DNA of 64,000 nucleotides, from NCBI RefSeq assembly GCF_011927945.1, contig NZ_JAATJM010000001.1:381501-445500 (forward strand), read 5' to 3'. A model generated the notes under the pieces. The model searched no databases, was not told the DNA's origin, and saw nothing but the letters and a program-made list of their open reading frames with translations. Below are positions 1 to 9,107 of the stretch, piece by piece (the first letter of the stretch is position 1; each line of letters opens with the position of its first letter). Position numbers and translations under genes: made by a program. This stretch comes from Brevundimonas alba (lineage in GTDB: Bacteria; Pseudomonadota; Alphaproteobacteria; Caulobacterales; Caulobacteraceae).

Positions 1-1364
1 TGCCGGGGCTGAGCGAGCCCGAGACGATGCGCCACTATGTGCGGCTGAGCCAAAAGAACCACGCCATCGACCTGGCCATCTATCCGCTGGGCTCGTGCAC
101 GATGAAGCACAACCCGCGCCTGAACGAGAAAATGGCGCGCCTGCCCGGGTTCTCGGACATCCACCCGCTGCAGCCGCAGTCGACGGTGCAGGGCGCGCTG
201 GAGCTGATGGACCAGCTGGCCCACTGGCTGAAGACGCTGACCGGTATGCCGGCGGTCGCCCTGTCGCCCAAGGCGGGCGCGCATGGCGAGTTGTGCGGCC
301 TGATGGCCATCCGCGCGGCGCATGAGGCCAAGGGCGAGCACGAGCAGCGCCGCAAGGTGCTGGTGCCTACTTCGGCCCACGGGACCAACCCGGCGACGGC
401 CGCCTTTGTCGGCTACACCGTGGTCGAGGTGGCGCAGACGGACGACGGGCGTGTCGACGTGGCCGATCTGGCGTCGAAGCTGGGGCCGGACGTGGCCGCC
501 ATCATGGTGACCAATCCGAACACCTGCGGCCTGTTCGAGCGGGACATCCTCGAGATCAGCCGGCTGACGCACGAGGCCGGGGCGTATTTCTACTGCGACG
601 GGGCCAACTTCAACGCCATCGTGGGGCGGGTGCGGCCGGGCGATCTGGGCGTCGACGCCATGCACATCAATCTGCACAAGACCTTCTCGACACCGCACGG
701 CGGCGGCGGGCCGGGCGCGGGTCCGGTGGTGCTGTCGGAGGCGCTGGCCGCCTTCGCCCCGGCGCCGTGGGTGGTTTCGGACGGCGACGGTTTCAAGCTG
801 GTCGAGCGCGAGGAAGCCGAGGCGGAGCAGGCGTTCGGCCGGCTGTGCGCCTTCCAGGGCCAGATGGGCATGTACGTCCGGGCGCTGAGCTACATGATGA
901 GCCACGGCTCGGACGGGCTGCGTCAGGTCGCCGAGGACGCGGTGCTGAACGCCAACTACATCAAGGCCCGGCTGTCGGACCTGATGAGCCCGGCCTTCCC
1001 CGACGGCCCCTGCATGCACGAGGCCCTGTTCGATGACGAGTGGCTGAAGGGCACCGACGTGACCACGCTCGACTTCGCCAAGGCGATGATCGACGAGGGC
1101 TTCCACCCGATGACCATGTATTTCCCGCTGGTCGTCCATGGCGCCATGCTGATCGAGCCGACCGAGACGGAGTCGAAGCAGGAGCTGGACCGCTTCATCG
1201 AGGCGATGCGGGCGCTGGCCGGCGCGGCGAAGGCGGGCGACGTCGACCGGTTCAAGGGCGCGCCTTTCCACGCGCCGATGAAGCGGCTGGACGAAACGCG
1301 GGCGGCGCGGCAGCCTGTGCTGCGCTGGACCGCGCCTGAGGGGTCCAATATAGCGGCGGAGTAG
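1..1364 (+). CDS. gcvPB: Glycine dehydrogenase (decarboxylating) subunit 2, 5' truncated by window
   Basis: PLP-dependent half of the split P-protein of the glycine cleavage system, which decarboxylates glycine and passes the aminomethyl group to the lipoyl arm of GcvH. The reading frame is already open at base 3 (PGLSEPETMRHYVRLSQ), upstream of the first ATG at 27, so the true start lies outside the window; about 453 codons are visible against roughly 500 in the family. The PLP-lysine motif HINLHKTFSTPHGGGG is intact (Lys codon 678-680), as is the early SCTMKHNPR motif. gcvPA, gcvH and gcvT are expected just upstream. The next gene starts 4 bases after the stop and may be co-transcribed. Confidence 0.96.
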   Translation, partial: PGLSEPETMRHYVRLSQKNHAIDLAIYPLGSCTMKHNPRLNEKMARLPGFSDIHPLQPQSTVQGALELMDQLAHWLKTLTGMPAVALSPKAGAHGELCGLMAIRAAHEAKGEHEQRRKVLVPTSAHGTNPATAAFVGYTVVEVAQTDDGRVDVADLASKLGPDVAAIMVTNPNTCGLFERDILEISRLTHEAGAYFYCDGANFNAIVGRVRPGDLGVDAMHINLHKTFSTPHGGGGPGAGPVVLSEALAAFAPAPWVVSDGDGFKLVEREEAEAEQAFGRLCAFQGQMGMYVRALSYMMSHGSDGLRQVAEDAVLNANYIKARLSDLMSPAFPDGPCMHEALFDDEWLKGTDVTTLDFAKAMIDEGFHPMTMYFPLVVHGAMLIEPTETESKQELDRFIEAMRALAGAAKAGDVDRFKGAPFHAPMKRLDETRAARQPVLRWTAPEGSNIAAE

Positions 1365-1368
1365 GCGG

Positions 1369-1836
1369 ATGCGGGCCATCGTCCCGGCGGTTCTGGCGAT
1401 CGTTCTGGCGGCGGCCCATCCGGCAGCCGCGCAGACGGCTCCGGCGGCGGCGTGGGGCGAGCCCGCGGCGGATCTCCCGGCCTTTATGGAAGCCTATGCG
1501 GAAAGCATTCGCGCCGGCGACCGCGAGGCCATGATCGCCCGCTACGACCCGGCCGGGGCCTGGATGGTCAGCGCCGGGCGGGGCGAACACCTCGACCCCG
1601 GCGAAATCGCCGACATCTATCGCTCGGACGCGTGGCAGGCCCCGCAGGCGTTCGAGTGGCAGGGCCTCGCCTACATTCCGACTGGCCCTGACGCGGTCAC
1701 CGTGACCGGCCGCTTCGTCTGGACTCCGTCGGACGGCGTCGGCCGCACCATCGCCTATCATGGCCAATTTGTCCGGGTGGACGGGGCCTGGCGGATACGG
1801 GTCGAGGACGAGACCCCGGTCGCCGCCTCCCGCTAG
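1369..1836 (+). CDS. Exported NTF2-like (SnoaL/DUF4440-type) small protein
   Basis: A 155-residue protein with an N-terminal signal peptide (MRAIVPAVLAIVLAAAHPAA, then AQ-TAPAA as the likely cleavage zone) followed by a single cone-shaped NTF2-like domain pattern: FMEAYAESIRAGDREAMIARYD, then a mid-domain WQGLAYIPTGPD and a closing HGQFVRVDGAWRIRVEDE strand pair. Such domains bind or turn over small ligands, or act as immunity-like or scaffold modules; no specific substrate can be named. It begins 4 bases downstream of gcvPB and probably reads through from it. The product is predicted to be periplasmic. The function is unknown. Confidence 0.75.
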   Translation: MRAIVPAVLAIVLAAAHPAAAQTAPAAAWGEPAADLPAFMEAYAESIRAGDREAMIARYDPAGAWMVSAGRGEHLDPGEIADIYRSDAWQAPQAFEWQGLAYIPTGPDAVTVTGRFVWTPSDGVGRTIAYHGQFVRVDGAWRIRVEDETPVAASR

Positions 1837-1932
1837 GCCAGTCGCGGCAATGTGAACGCCGCTCTCTGGAAAAGGCGTATCCTTCTCCACGCGTTATCAG
1901 AACCAGAACAGGCGTTGGGAGGCGCTGAGGTC

Positions 1933-2400
1933 ATGATGTCACGCGTACAAAAGGGTCTGGTCGCCGGTCTCGCGGCCACGGCCGTCGTCTCGGTCATTGA
2001 GGCGATCAATATGACGGTGGGCCACTGGGCCGTCGCTTTCCCCCAGCTTCTCGCCATCATTCTGAAAAGTCCGGATACGCCCGCCGTCGGCTGGGCCGCA
2101 CACGTCGTGGCCGGCATTGGGCTCGGCGCGCTGTTCGGCGTCCTGTGCCCACGGCTGCCGACGGATACGCCCGAGTCGAAGGGCATTCTGTTCGCCGTCG
2201 GGGCCTTCATCCTGATGGGACTGGTGATCGCGCCAATCGGCGGCGCTGGCATGTTCTTCATGCGGGCGGGCTTCGGTTCGCTGGCGTGGATGATCGCCAG
2301 CCACGCCATCTTCGGGATCGTGCTCGGCAACGTCTACGGACGGCTCGTGGCCCGCGACAAGCGGCTCCGCGTGCCTCTGGGCAGCGCCACGGCGCACTAG
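1933..2400 (+). CDS. DUF6789-like integral membrane protein
   Basis: About 155 residues with four hydrophobic segments: GLVAGLAATAVVSVIEAINM, AAHVVAGIGLGALFGVL, ILFAVGAFILMGLVIAPIGG and MIASHAIFGIVLGNVYG. This matches the pattern of the small DUF6789 family, which has no known activity. The open frame extends back to a GTG at 1852, but the tandem ATGs at 1933/1936 are preceded by GGGAGG about 10 bases upstream and start directly before the first membrane segment, so 1933 is preferred. A strong hairpin follows the stop. The inner-membrane location is inferred from hydrophobicity only. Confidence 0.7.
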   Translation: MMSRVQKGLVAGLAATAVVSVIEAINMTVGHWAVAFPQLLAIILKSPDTPAVGWAAHVVAGIGLGALFGVLCPRLPTDTPESKGILFAVGAFILMGLVIAPIGGAGMFFMRAGFGSLAWMIASHAIFGIVLGNVYGRLVARDKRLRVPLGSATAH

Positions 2401-2404
2401 AACG

Positions 2405-2437
2405 AAAAACCCCCGCCGGTCGCCCGACGGGGGTTTG
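2405..2437. terminator. Bidirectional intrinsic terminator
   Basis: The sequence AAAACCCCCG...CGGGGGTTT forms a GC-rich stem flanked by A-run and T-run on the two sides, so it can work in both directions. It lies between the convergent membrane-protein gene (ends 2400) and atpF (ends 2461). Confidence 0.85.
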
Positions 2438-2460
2438 TTCTGTCAGGCCTGACGTTCCGG

Positions 2461-2976
2461 CTAGTTCAGCCGCGTGCCGATCTGGGCGATGGCGGCGTCG
2501 AGTAGCGGGTCAGAGGTCTGGCCGGCCACGCGGGCGGTCAGGATCTGTTCGGCGGCGCGGGCGGCAAGATCGGCAGCGGCCGCCTTTACCTCGGCGGAGG
2601 CCTGGGCCTCGGCCTGGGCGATGCGGCGCTCGGCCAGTTCCTGGCGACGCTTGAGCGTCTCTTCCAGCTTGGCCTTGGCCTCGGCTTCCATGACGCGCGC
2701 GTCGGCCTCGGCGGACTTCAGCATCTCGGCGGCCTGGGCCTCGGCCTCGGCCTTCTCGGCGCGGATCTGGGCCAGCAGGGCCTCGGCCTCGGCGCGCAGA
2801 CGGGCGGCCTCGTCGAGCTCGGACTGGATCTTGGCGGCCTTCGCGTCCAGCGCGCCGCCGACCATCTTGAAGGCGCCGGTGAACAGGCAGATGGCGAGGA
2901 AGAGGACCAGGCCGACCAGCACCCACAGCTCGGCGCTGTCGAGGCGGAAGAAGCCTTCTTCGAAGAACATGTTCAT
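2461..2976 (-). CDS. atpF: ATP synthase F0 subunit b
   Basis: Peripheral stalk subunit of the F-type ATP synthase: one N-terminal membrane helix (LWVLVGLVLFLAICLFTGAF) followed by a long alanine/glutamate-rich coiled coil (roughly residues 40-150) that reaches up to the F1 head and holds it against rotation. Its length of 171 residues is normal. It is the last gene of the F0 operon, one base downstream of the b' gene, and ends before a bidirectional terminator. As in other alphaproteobacteria the F0 genes sit apart from the F1 (alpha, gamma, beta, epsilon, delta) genes, which are absent here. MNM offers two starts (2976 or 2970). Confidence 0.93.
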   Translation of the reverse strand: MNMFFEEGFFRLDSAELWVLVGLVLFLAICLFTGAFKMVGGALDAKAAKIQSELDEAARLRAEAEALLAQIRAEKAEAEAQAAEMLKSAEADARVMEAEAKAKLEETLKRRQELAERRIAQAEAQASAEVKAAAADLAARAAEQILTARVAGQTSDPLLDAAIAQIGTRLN

Positions 2977-2977
2977 G

Positions 2978-3571
2978 TCAGGCAGCTCCCTTGACGGCGG
3001 CGGCGGCCTCGGCGGCGGTCGGCGCCTTGCCGGTCAGGCGCTCGACGATGGCCGAGGCGGTGTCGGCGGCGATGGCCGAGACATTGGTCATGGCGGCGTC
3101 GCGGGTCTTGCCGATGGCGGCTTCGGCCTCGGCGATGCGGGCGGCGACGACGGCTTCCTCGGCGGCGGCGCGGGCATTGGCCTCGTCCGTGACGCGAGCC
3201 TTGGCCGCGGCGGCCGTGGCGCGCGAGGAGGCGCGGGCGGCCTCGACCTCGGCCTTGGCGGCTTCAGCCTGGCCGGCGGCCTCGGCCTGGACCTGACGGG
3301 CGGTGGCGATGGCGCCGGAGATGGTCTGCTCGCGCTCGTCGAAGACCCGGCGCAGGCGCGGGGCGAAGACCTTGGCGATCAGGAAATAGAGGATGGCGAA
3401 CAGGAAGATCAGATAGACGATCTGACCGAACCAGTGCTGGAACTCGAACTGCGGCAGGCCGCCGGATTCGTGCTCGCCGCCATGGGCGGCCGCAGTCGTG
3501 GCGTGCGTGTCCTCGATCGCCACCGGGTGCGGGGCGTCGGGCGTCTGAACGGTCGGGTGGGCAGTGGTCAT
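2978..3571 (-). CDS. atpF': ATP synthase F0 subunit b' (second b-type stalk protein)
   Basis: A diverged b-type subunit that pairs with AtpF to form a heterodimeric stator in alphaproteobacteria and phototrophs. It has a polar histidine-rich N-terminus of about 45 residues, a single membrane helix (IVYLIFLFAILYFLIAKVFA) and an Ala/Glu coiled coil to the C-terminus. The 197-residue length fits the b' subfamily, which carries a longer N-terminal tail than b. It lies between atpE and atpF in the expected order I-B-E-F'-F. Cysteines are absent and nothing looks damaged. Confidence 0.92.
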   Translation of the reverse strand: MTTAHPTVQTPDAPHPVAIEDTHATTAAAHGGEHESGGLPQFEFQHWFGQIVYLIFLFAILYFLIAKVFAPRLRRVFDEREQTISGAIATARQVQAEAAGQAEAAKAEVEAARASSRATAAAAKARVTDEANARAAAEEAVVAARIAEAEAAIGKTRDAAMTNVSAIAADTASAIVERLTGKAPTAAEAAAAVKGAA

Positions 3572-3663
3572 CTGTCGCCTGGTCGTTGAGCTACGGTCGA
3601 TCCGTCAGCCGACGAAGGCGCGGTCCCGCCGGAAGGCAGGCCGCGCCGCGTCGAAGGACGAAA

Positions 3664-3888
3664 TCAGGCCGAGTACAGCAGGATGCCGAGCACGAACGAC
3701 AGGATGCCCAGGGCTTCGGCCAGAGCCGCGCCCACGAACAGGTTGCCGATTTGCGAGCCGGCGGCCGACGGGTTGCGCAGGGCGCCCGTCAGGAACGAGC
3801 CGAAGATGTTGCCGACGCCGATACCGGCGCCGATCATGCCGGTCATCGCGAGGCCGGCGCCGATGAGCTTGGCGGCTTCTGCTTCCAT
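3664..3888 (-). CDS. atpE: ATP synthase F0 subunit c
   Basis: Proteolipid of the rotating c-ring. The 74-residue protein is a helical hairpin with a Gly-rich first helix ([20 protein letters not shown]), the polar loop RNPSAA and a second helix [19 protein letters not shown] holding the proton-binding Glu in the AEA context. There is no Na+-binding signature evident, so proton coupling is inferred. It lies between atpB and the b' gene; the 92-base gap to b' is longer than other gaps in the operon and may hold an RNA processing or translation-rate element, as c is needed in many copies. Confidence 0.95.
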   Translation of the reverse strand: MEAEAAKLIGAGLAMTGMIGAGIGVGNIFGSFLTGALRNPSAAGSQIGNLFVGAALAEALGILSFVLGILLYSA

Positions 3889-3943
3889 GGTTCTCTAGTC
3901 CTAGTCTGGGGTTGGTTGGTTGTAGACGAAACTGGTCCGGGCC

Positions 3944-4717
3944 TTAGTGGCCGTGGCCCAGGTTGACCACGTCGTTCAGATAGATCGTGGTCAGAACAGC
4001 GAAGACGAAGGCCTGCAGGAAGGCCACGAGGAACTCCAGCGCGGTCAGACCGACCGTCATCCCGAGCGACAGGATGAAGACCGGGACGCCGAGCCAGCCG
4101 ATGGCGCCGCCGACGGCGATGACGGCGAAGCCGGCGAACACCTTCAGGGCGACGTGGCCGCCCATCATGTTGCCGAACAGACGAAGGGTGAGGGTGACCG
4201 GCCGCAGCAGGAAGGAGACGAACTCGATGATCACCACGAACGGCAGCACCGGCCACGGCACGCCCGACGGCACGAACAGGGTGAAGAACTTCACCCCGTG
4301 CTTGATGAAGCCGATGGCCAGCACCATCAGGATGGTGATGACGCCGAAGGTGGCGGTGACGGCGATCTGCGACGTGGCCGTGAAGCTCAGGAACAGGCCG
4401 AGGAAATTCATCGCCAGGATGAACAGGAAGATCGTGAACACGAACGGGAACAGCTTGCGGCCGTCGTGACCTATGATCGAGTCGACAAGCCCGTCGATCA
4501 TGCCGAACAGGGTCTCGCCCGCCGCCTGCATGCGGCCCGGGACGACCTTGGCGCCCGCGGTGACCAGCGTCAGGAACAGCACGACCATGCCGAAGGCGAC
4601 GGTCATCGCCAGATGCGAATTGGTGAAGGCGATCGTCTGCTGCCCGATGAGCGGCACGTCGACCACGACCTCGGGGGTCAGCGGCTGGATCTGGAACTGG
4701 TGTAGCGGATCGGCCAT
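3944..4717 (-). CDS. atpB: ATP synthase F0 subunit a
   Basis: Stator subunit that forms the two proton half-channels against the c-ring. The 257-residue protein starts MADPLHQFQIQPL; a longer frame to 4963 overlaps atpI and lacks family similarity, so the ATG at 4717 was chosen. The conserved region LTLRLFGNMMGGH carries the essential arginine (equivalent of E. coli Arg210), and FLVAFLQAFVFAVLTTIYL is the signature C-terminal helix with the conserved Gln. Several membrane helices are visible. It lies 14 bases downstream of atpI and 55 bases upstream of atpE. Confidence 0.95.
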   Translation of the reverse strand: MADPLHQFQIQPLTPEVVVDVPLIGQQTIAFTNSHLAMTVAFGMVVLFLTLVTAGAKVVPGRMQAAGETLFGMIDGLVDSIIGHDGRKLFPFVFTIFLFILAMNFLGLFLSFTATSQIAVTATFGVITILMVLAIGFIKHGVKFFTLFVPSGVPWPVLPFVVIIEFVSFLLRPVTLTLRLFGNMMGGHVALKVFAGFAVIAVGGAIGWLGVPVFILSLGMTVGLTALEFLVAFLQAFVFAVLTTIYLNDVVNLGHGH

Positions 4718-4731
4718 CGAGCCCTTGGTCC

Positions 4732-5091
4732 CTAGTCTTCTTCGTCGTCGTCGAAGGGAACCGACGTCGGCTCCACCCCGCTTGCCTTCGCCTGGGCCAT
4801 CAGGCGTTGCGCCGTCCGCCAGGCCATGAATACCGAGACGGCGAAGCCCAGAAGGACGCCGCCGATCAGACCCCAGGGTCCCGTCCCGGCGAACCGGTCC
4901 ACGATGAACCCGAGCGCCAGTCCGACGAACACGCCGCCGAACAGGTCGGCGATGATCCGCCACGCCTGCCCCGCCGCCGCCTGCCCCGCCGCCTCGTGAG
5001 AGATCTGGCGGGCGTTGCGCGCCTCCATCGCGGATGCGCTTTCGGTGAGGCGTTTGATCGCCTCTTCGCGCGATTCCGGATCGGTTGACAT
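4732..5091 (-). CDS. atpI: AtpI-type F0 assembly protein
   Basis: A small two-helix membrane protein encoded first in F0 operons; the family helps c-ring assembly or Mg2+ supply. The 119 residues start MSTDPESREEAIKRL, and the membrane part is IIADLFGGVFVGLALGFIVD plus GLIGGVLLGFAVSVFMAW. An alternative start 15 bases upstream gives five extra residues, but the ATG at 5091 has TGAGG in front of it. The C-terminal tail is strongly acidic (DDDEED). It leads the operon, with a likely promoter at 5148-5174. Confidence 0.88.
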   Translation of the reverse strand: MSTDPESREEAIKRLTESASAMEARNARQISHEAAGQAAAGQAWRIIADLFGGVFVGLALGFIVDRFAGTGPWGLIGGVLLGFAVSVFMAWRTAQRLMAQAKASGVEPTSVPFDDDEED

Positions 5092-5104
5092 GGGCGGCCT
5101 CAGC

Positions 5105-5174
5105 ACTCCGACGCGGACGTCGGAGGGGGTCTGAATTCGGCGCGGAACCTATAGGCGGGACCCCCGCAGGTCAA
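5105..5174 (-). promoter_or_regulatory. Predicted atpI operon promoter and 5' UTR hairpin
   Basis: On the minus strand TTGACC (5174-5169) and CCTATAGG (5155-5148) resemble an alphaproteobacterial housekeeping -35/-10 pair. The predicted leader then contains a perfect 8-base stem CTCCGACG/CGTCGGAG with a four-base loop (5106-5125), about 15 bases before the atpI start. The stem could tune translation; this is inference. The rest of 5175-5330 shows no gene that can be supported. Confidence 0.5.
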
Positions 5175-5333
5175 GGCGGTGCAGAACGGCTTTAGATCGT
5201 TGATTTCCAGCACGTTTCTTTCCCGCTTTCGCGGGCGTGGCGAACGGTCGCTGGCGACGACGCGGATTCGGGGCATGAGTCTGCGCGTTGGCGGCGTCCG
5301 AGGTCCGCGTTGGGAGCACAGTGGCGTCAGCAT

Positions 5334-5357
5334 CCTTCTCCCCTCCGAGGGAGAAGG
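5334..5357. terminator. Palindromic CCTTCTCCC/GGGAGAAGG hairpin
   Basis: A nine-base perfect stem with a short loop just downstream of the lipoprotein gene stop (5371, minus strand). There is no clear T-run. The same CTTCTCC..GGAGAAGG motif recurs at 48540-48575, so it may be a dispersed palindromic repeat that doubles as a terminator. Confidence 0.5.
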
Positions 5358-5370
5358 AAGGCGCTGGTGG

Positions 5371-5733
5371 CTACTGACCGCCCTGCAGGCACCGGCGCGC
5401 GGTGTAGATGCCGTTGAGGTAGTGCCAGCGGTTTTCGTCAGCCTCGCGCTGGGCGCGTTCGGGCGCCTTCAGGGCGTCGACGCCGGCCATGACCAGTCCA
5501 GCGCCGGGGATCAGGGCCGAGGCTCCGGCGCGGGCCACGCCGCCGAGGGCGCCGCCGGTCGGGGTGCCCCCCATGCGCTCGCTCAGCGTGGCCGCCTCGT
5601 CGGCGATCTGGCGGCAGGTCAGGGACGCGTCGCCATCCCGAGCCACCATCGTAGCGGAAGGCGCGGGACGCGTGGCGCAGCCACTGCAGACAAGGGCCGC
5701 CGCAGCCGCGGCGACCAAGAATTGAAATCTCAC
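5371..5733 (-). CDS. Small outer-envelope lipoprotein, function unknown
   Basis: About 120 residues. The N-terminus MRFQFLVAAAAAALVCSGC ends in a lipobox (V-C-S-G-C), so the mature protein should be lipidated on the following Cys. The middle is Gly/Ala-rich (GGTPTGGALGGVARAGASAL, then IPGAGLVMAGVDAL), able to form membrane-inserting helices like glycine-zipper proteins, and the C-terminus has one further Cys (ARRCLQGGQ). The frame opens at a GTG at 5748, but a GTG at 5733 with GGGAG about 8 bases upstream gives a proper signal peptide. It lies between dxs and the atp operon without obvious link to either. Confidence 0.72.
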   Translation of the reverse strand: MRFQFLVAAAAAALVCSGCATRPAPSATMVARDGDASLTCRQIADEAATLSERMGGTPTGGALGGVARAGASALIPGAGLVMAGVDALKAPERAQREADENRWHYLNGIYTARRCLQGGQ

Positions 5734-5813
5734 AGTCGGTACTCCCACCTTTGCCTGTCGGGGACAGAACGGGGCGGGAGGAGTCCGGTTGCCGACAGAG
5801 GCGTCGGCCGGCG

Positions 5814-7724
5814 TCAGGCGCGGACCGCGCGAGCGCCTTCGACCCCCAGCGCCTGCAGGGCGGCGGCGGCGATGTGGGAGGCGTTAAGGCCGGCCTGATC
5901 GTACATGGCGACGGGATCGGCCTGGTCCTGGAAGATGTCCGGCAGGTGCAGGGTGCGGATCTTCAGGCGGGCATCGAGCGCGCCCTTTTCCGCCAGCAGC
6001 TGCAGCACGAAGGCGCCGAAACCGCCCATGGCCCCCTCCTCCACCGTGATCAGGCATTCGTGCTCGCGGGCGAGGCGGAGGATCATCGCCTCGTCCAGCG
6101 GCTTGGCGAAGCGGGCGTCGGCCACGGTGGCGGAGACGCCGCGGGCGGCCAGGGCGTCGGCGGCCTTGAGCGATTCCTGCAGGCGGGTGCCCAGCGAAAG
6201 GATGGCGACGGTCGTGCCCTCGCGGACGATGCGGCCCTTGCCGATCTCCAGCGGAGCCGCAAGCTCGGGAATTTCGACGCCGACGCCGTCGCCGCGCGGA
6301 TAGCGGAACGCCGAGGGGCGGTCGTCGATCTCGAGGCTGGTGGCGATCATGGCGGCGAGGTCGGCCTCGTCCGCCGCGGCCATCAGCACCATGCCCGGCA
6401 GGGCGCCCATGTAGCCGATGTCGAAGGAGCCGGCGTGGGTGGCGCCGTCGGCTCCGACCAGACCGGCGCGGTCCATGGCGAAACGGACCGGCAGCTTCTG
6501 GATGGCGACGTCGTGCACCACCTGATCGTAGCCGCGCTGGAGGAAGGTCGAATAGATGGCGCAGACCGGCTTCATGCCGTCGGCGGCCAGACCGGCGGCG
6601 AAGGTGACGGCGTGCTGTTCGGCGATGCCGACGTCGTACATCCGCTCGGGGAAGGCCTGTCCGAACAGGTCCAGGCCGGTGCCCGACGGCATGGCGGCGG
6701 TGATGGCCACGATGGAGGGGTCGCGCTCGGCCCGCTTGATCAGCTCGGTGCCGAACACCTTGGTGTAGCTGGGGGCGTTGGAAACGGACTTGTTCTGCTT
6801 GCCCGAGACGACGTCGAACTTGGCCACGGCGTGCAGCTTGTCGGCGCTGGATTCGGCCGGGGCGTAGCCCTTGCCCTTCTGGGTCACGACATGGACGACC
6901 ACCGGGCGATCGGTGATGGCGGCGGCGTTCTTCAGGATGGGGACGAGGTTGTCCATGTCGTGCCCGTCGACCGGACCGACGTAGTAGAAGCCCAGCTCCT
7001 CGAAGAAGGTGCCGCCGACGATCATGCCGCGGGCGTATTCCTCGGCCTTGCGCGCGGCGTTGCGGAACGGACGCGGCAGGTGTTCGGCGACCGACTTCCC
7101 GAAGCGGCGGAAATTCCGGTAGGCGCCGCCCGAGACCTGTTTGGCCAGATAGGCGCTCATGCCGCCGACCGGCGGGGCGATCGACATATCGTTGTCGTTG
7201 AGGATGACCATCAGCTGGCCGTTGGTCGTCTCGGCCGCATTGTTCATGGCCTCATAGGCCATGCCCGCGGACATGGAGCCGTCGCCGATGACAGCCACGA
7301 CGCGGTTGCTCTCGCCCTTCTGGTCGCGCGCGGCGGCGAAGCCCAGGGCGGCGCTGATCGAGGTCGAGGCGTGGGCGGCGCCGAACGGGTCGTATTCGCT
7401 CTCGCTGCGCTTGGTGAAGCCCGACAGGCCGCCTGGCTGGCGCAGCGTGCGGATGCGGTCGCGGCGGCCGGTCAGGATTTTGTGCGGATAGCACTGATGG
7501 CCGACGTCCCAGATCAGGATGTCCTTCGGCGTCTCGAACACATGGTGCAGGGCGACGGTCAGCTCGACCACGCCGAGGCCGGCGCCGAGGTGGCCGCCCG
7601 TAACGGAGACGGCGTCGATGGTCTCGGCCCGCACTTCATCGGCCAGCTGCTTCAACTGCGGAATGTCGAGGCCGCGCGTATCGGCGGGGACCTTGACCAT
7701 GTCGAGCAACGGCGTGTCGGGCAT
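5814..7724 (-). CDS. dxs: 1-deoxy-D-xylulose-5-phosphate synthase
   Basis: First enzyme of the MEP (non-mevalonate) isoprenoid pathway: thiamine-diphosphate-dependent condensation of pyruvate with glyceraldehyde 3-phosphate. The 636-residue length is normal. Visible motifs are [15 protein letters not shown], the ThDP/Mg signature [17 protein letters not shown], the transketolase-type central region [13 protein letters not shown] with the catalytic Glu just before (VGIAEQH), and [17 protein letters not shown]. It sits downstream of xseB-csaA-ispA on the same strand, 112 bases after ispA, a layout close to the xseB-ispA-dxs order of many proteobacteria. Confidence 0.97.
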   Translation of the reverse strand: MPDTPLLDMVKVPADTRGLDIPQLKQLADEVRAETIDAVSVTGGHLGAGLGVVELTVALHHVFETPKDILIWDVGHQCYPHKILTGRRDRIRTLRQPGGLSGFTKRSESEYDPFGAAHASTSISAALGFAAARDQKGESNRVVAVIGDGSMSAGMAYEAMNNAAETTNGQLMVILNDNDMSIAPPVGGMSAYLAKQVSGGAYRNFRRFGKSVAEHLPRPFRNAARKAEEYARGMIVGGTFFEELGFYYVGPVDGHDMDNLVPILKNAAAITDRPVVVHVVTQKGKGYAPAESSADKLHAVAKFDVVSGKQNKSVSNAPSYTKVFGTELIKRAERDPSIVAITAAMPSGTGLDLFGQAFPERMYDVGIAEQHAVTFAAGLAADGMKPVCAIYSTFLQRGYDQVVHDVAIQKLPVRFAMDRAGLVGADGATHAGSFDIGYMGALPGMVLMAAADEADLAAMIATSLEIDDRPSAFRYPRGDGVGVEIPELAAPLEIGKGRIVREGTTVAILSLGTRLQESLKAADALAARGVSATVADARFAKPLDEAMILRLAREHECLITVEEGAMGGFGAFVLQLLAEKGALDARLKIRTLHLPDIFQDQADPVAMYDQAGLNASHIAAAALQALGVEGARAVRA

Positions 7725-7836
7725 TCGGCGACCTTGGATGACTGTCGTTCTAACCCGCTCTAGACCATTTCGCTGCCCGGCGGGTCGATCCGGCGTCGAA
7801 AAGCGGTTCAGAAGCGGTGCAGATGGGCGCTGCGAT

Positions 7837-8697
7837 TCAGGATCGGCGTTTTAGCACGAAGTCCACGCTGGCCTTGAGGATTTCGGCGTCGGAACCGAAC
7901 GGGTCGAGGTGGGCGCGGGCCTGATCGGCGAGGTGCGCGACCCTGTGCCGCGCCGCTTCGACGCCCAGCAGGGTGACGAAATTGGTCTTGCCCTGACCCG
8001 CGTCCTTGCCCGCCGCCTTGCCGAGGATGTCCTCGTCGCCCTCGACGTCGAGCAGGTCGTCGACGATCTGGTAGGCTAGGCCGATATCGTGGGCGAAGCT
8101 GATCAGGGCCTGGCGGTGCGCCTCGCGGGCGTCGGCGATGATCAGGGGAATCTCGAAGGCGTAGGTGAACAGAGCGCCGGTCTTGAGCCGCTGCATGCGG
8201 GCGACGCCGCCGAGGTCGTCGCGGACGCCGAGCAGGTCGATCATCTGGCCGCCGGCCATGCCGCGCGCGCCGGACGCCAGCGACAGCCGGGCGGCGAGCT
8301 CGCAGCGGACGGCCGGATTCTCGTGGGTGTCGGGGTGCAGCAGGATGTCGAAGGCGGCGGTCTGCAAGGCGTCGCCGGCGAGTACGGCGGTGGCCTCGTC
8401 ATAGGCCCGGTGAACCGTCGGGCGGCCGCGGCGCATGTCGTCGTCGTCCATGCAGGGCAGGTCGTCGTGGACCAGACTGTAGGCGTGGACGCATTCGAGG
8501 GCGCAGGCGGCGCGAAGCACGGGCCGCTCCTCAATGTCGAACAGATTGGCGGCCTCGAGGGCGAAGAAGGGGCGCAGCCGCTTGCCGGGGCCCAACGCCG
8601 CATAGCGCATGGCCTCGGTCAGGCGGGACTCGGGGCCGTCGGCCCGCGGCAGAAGCTCGTCCAGCGCGACCGTGACGAGGTCGGCGGTCTCGGCCAC
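7837..8697 (-). CDS. ispA: Farnesyl/geranylgeranyl diphosphate synthase (polyprenyl synthase)
   Basis: Short-chain trans-prenyl diphosphate synthase that extends DMAPP with IPP. Both aspartate-rich motifs are present: [21 protein letters not shown] and [14 protein letters not shown], together with GKRLRPF for IPP binding and the KTG helix. The CxxxC-free FARM with two residues between the aspartates (DDLPCMD) is the bacterial type II FPP synthase pattern. The 286 residues start at a GTG at 8697; no earlier start codon is open in frame, so the N-terminus is a little short and could begin at an unusual codon. It lies 44 bases after csaA. Confidence 0.93.
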   Translation of the reverse strand: MAETADLVTVALDELLPRADGPESRLTEAMRYAALGPGKRLRPFFALEAANLFDIEERPVLRAACALECVHAYSLVHDDLPCMDDDDMRRGRPTVHRAYDEATAVLAGDALQTAAFDILLHPDTHENPAVRCELAARLSLASGARGMAGGQMIDLLGVRDDLGGVARMQRLKTGALFTYAFEIPLIIADAREAHRQALISFAHDIGLAYQIVDDLLDVEGDEDILGKAAGKDAGQGKTNFVTLLGVEAARHRVAHLADQARAHLDPFGSDAEILKASVDFVLKRRS

Positions 8698-8741
8698 GCG
8701 GTCGATGACGCCCTGCTCCGGCGAGTTGGCGGCCAGAAGGT

Positions 8742-9107
8742 TCAGAACAGCCTCCCGCCCACGGGAACCTCGCGGTCGACGCCCACGAGGACGACCTCGC
8801 CCGCGGCGTCGGGGAAGCCGAGGGTCAGGACCTCGGACATGAAGGGGCCGATCTGGCGCGGCGGGAAGTTGACCACGGCGGCGACCTTGCGGCCGACCAG
8901 CTGGTCCGGCGTGTAGTGGACGGTGATCTGGGCCGAGGACTTCTTGACGCCGATGTCGGGCCCGAAGTCGATGGCGAGCTTGAACGCGGGCTTGCGGGCC
9001 TGCGGGAAGGCCTCGGCAGAGACCACCTGACCGACGCGGATGTCGACCTTGAGGAAGTCGTCGAAGCTGATGGTCGGCGCAACGCCCTCAGGGGCGGGGC
9101 CGGACAT
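8742..9107 (-). CDS. csaA: CsaA-type tRNA-binding (EMAP/OB-fold) protein
   Basis: A free-standing 121-residue tRNA-binding domain of the Trbp111/CsaA family. The OB-fold core is clear: [20 protein letters not shown], then [46 protein letters not shown] and the C-terminal [16 protein letters not shown]. Members act as dimers that bind the tRNA elbow; a secretion-chaperone role has been reported for Bacillus CsaA. The longer frame to 9206 is a read-back across xseB and was rejected; the ATG at 9107 shares one base with the xseB stop (TGATG), which suggests translational coupling. Its place between xseB and ispA is unusual. Confidence 0.9.
   Translation of the reverse strand: MSGPAPEGVAPTISFDDFLKVDIRVGQVVSAEAFPQARKPAFKLAIDFGPDIGVKKSSAQITVHYTPDQLVGRKVAAVVNFPPRQIGPFMSEVLTLGFPDAAGEVVLVGVDREVPVGGRLF

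Noticed and set aside
3944..4963. Longer 339-codon start for atpB
   Set aside because: The first 82 codons overlap atpI and do not match subunit a; the ATG at 4717 does.
5751..7763. 670-codon plus-strand frame across dxs
   Set aside because: It is antisense to the clear dxs gene; GC-rich third positions create long open frames on the opposite strand. The translation is His/Gly/Val-rich with no motif.
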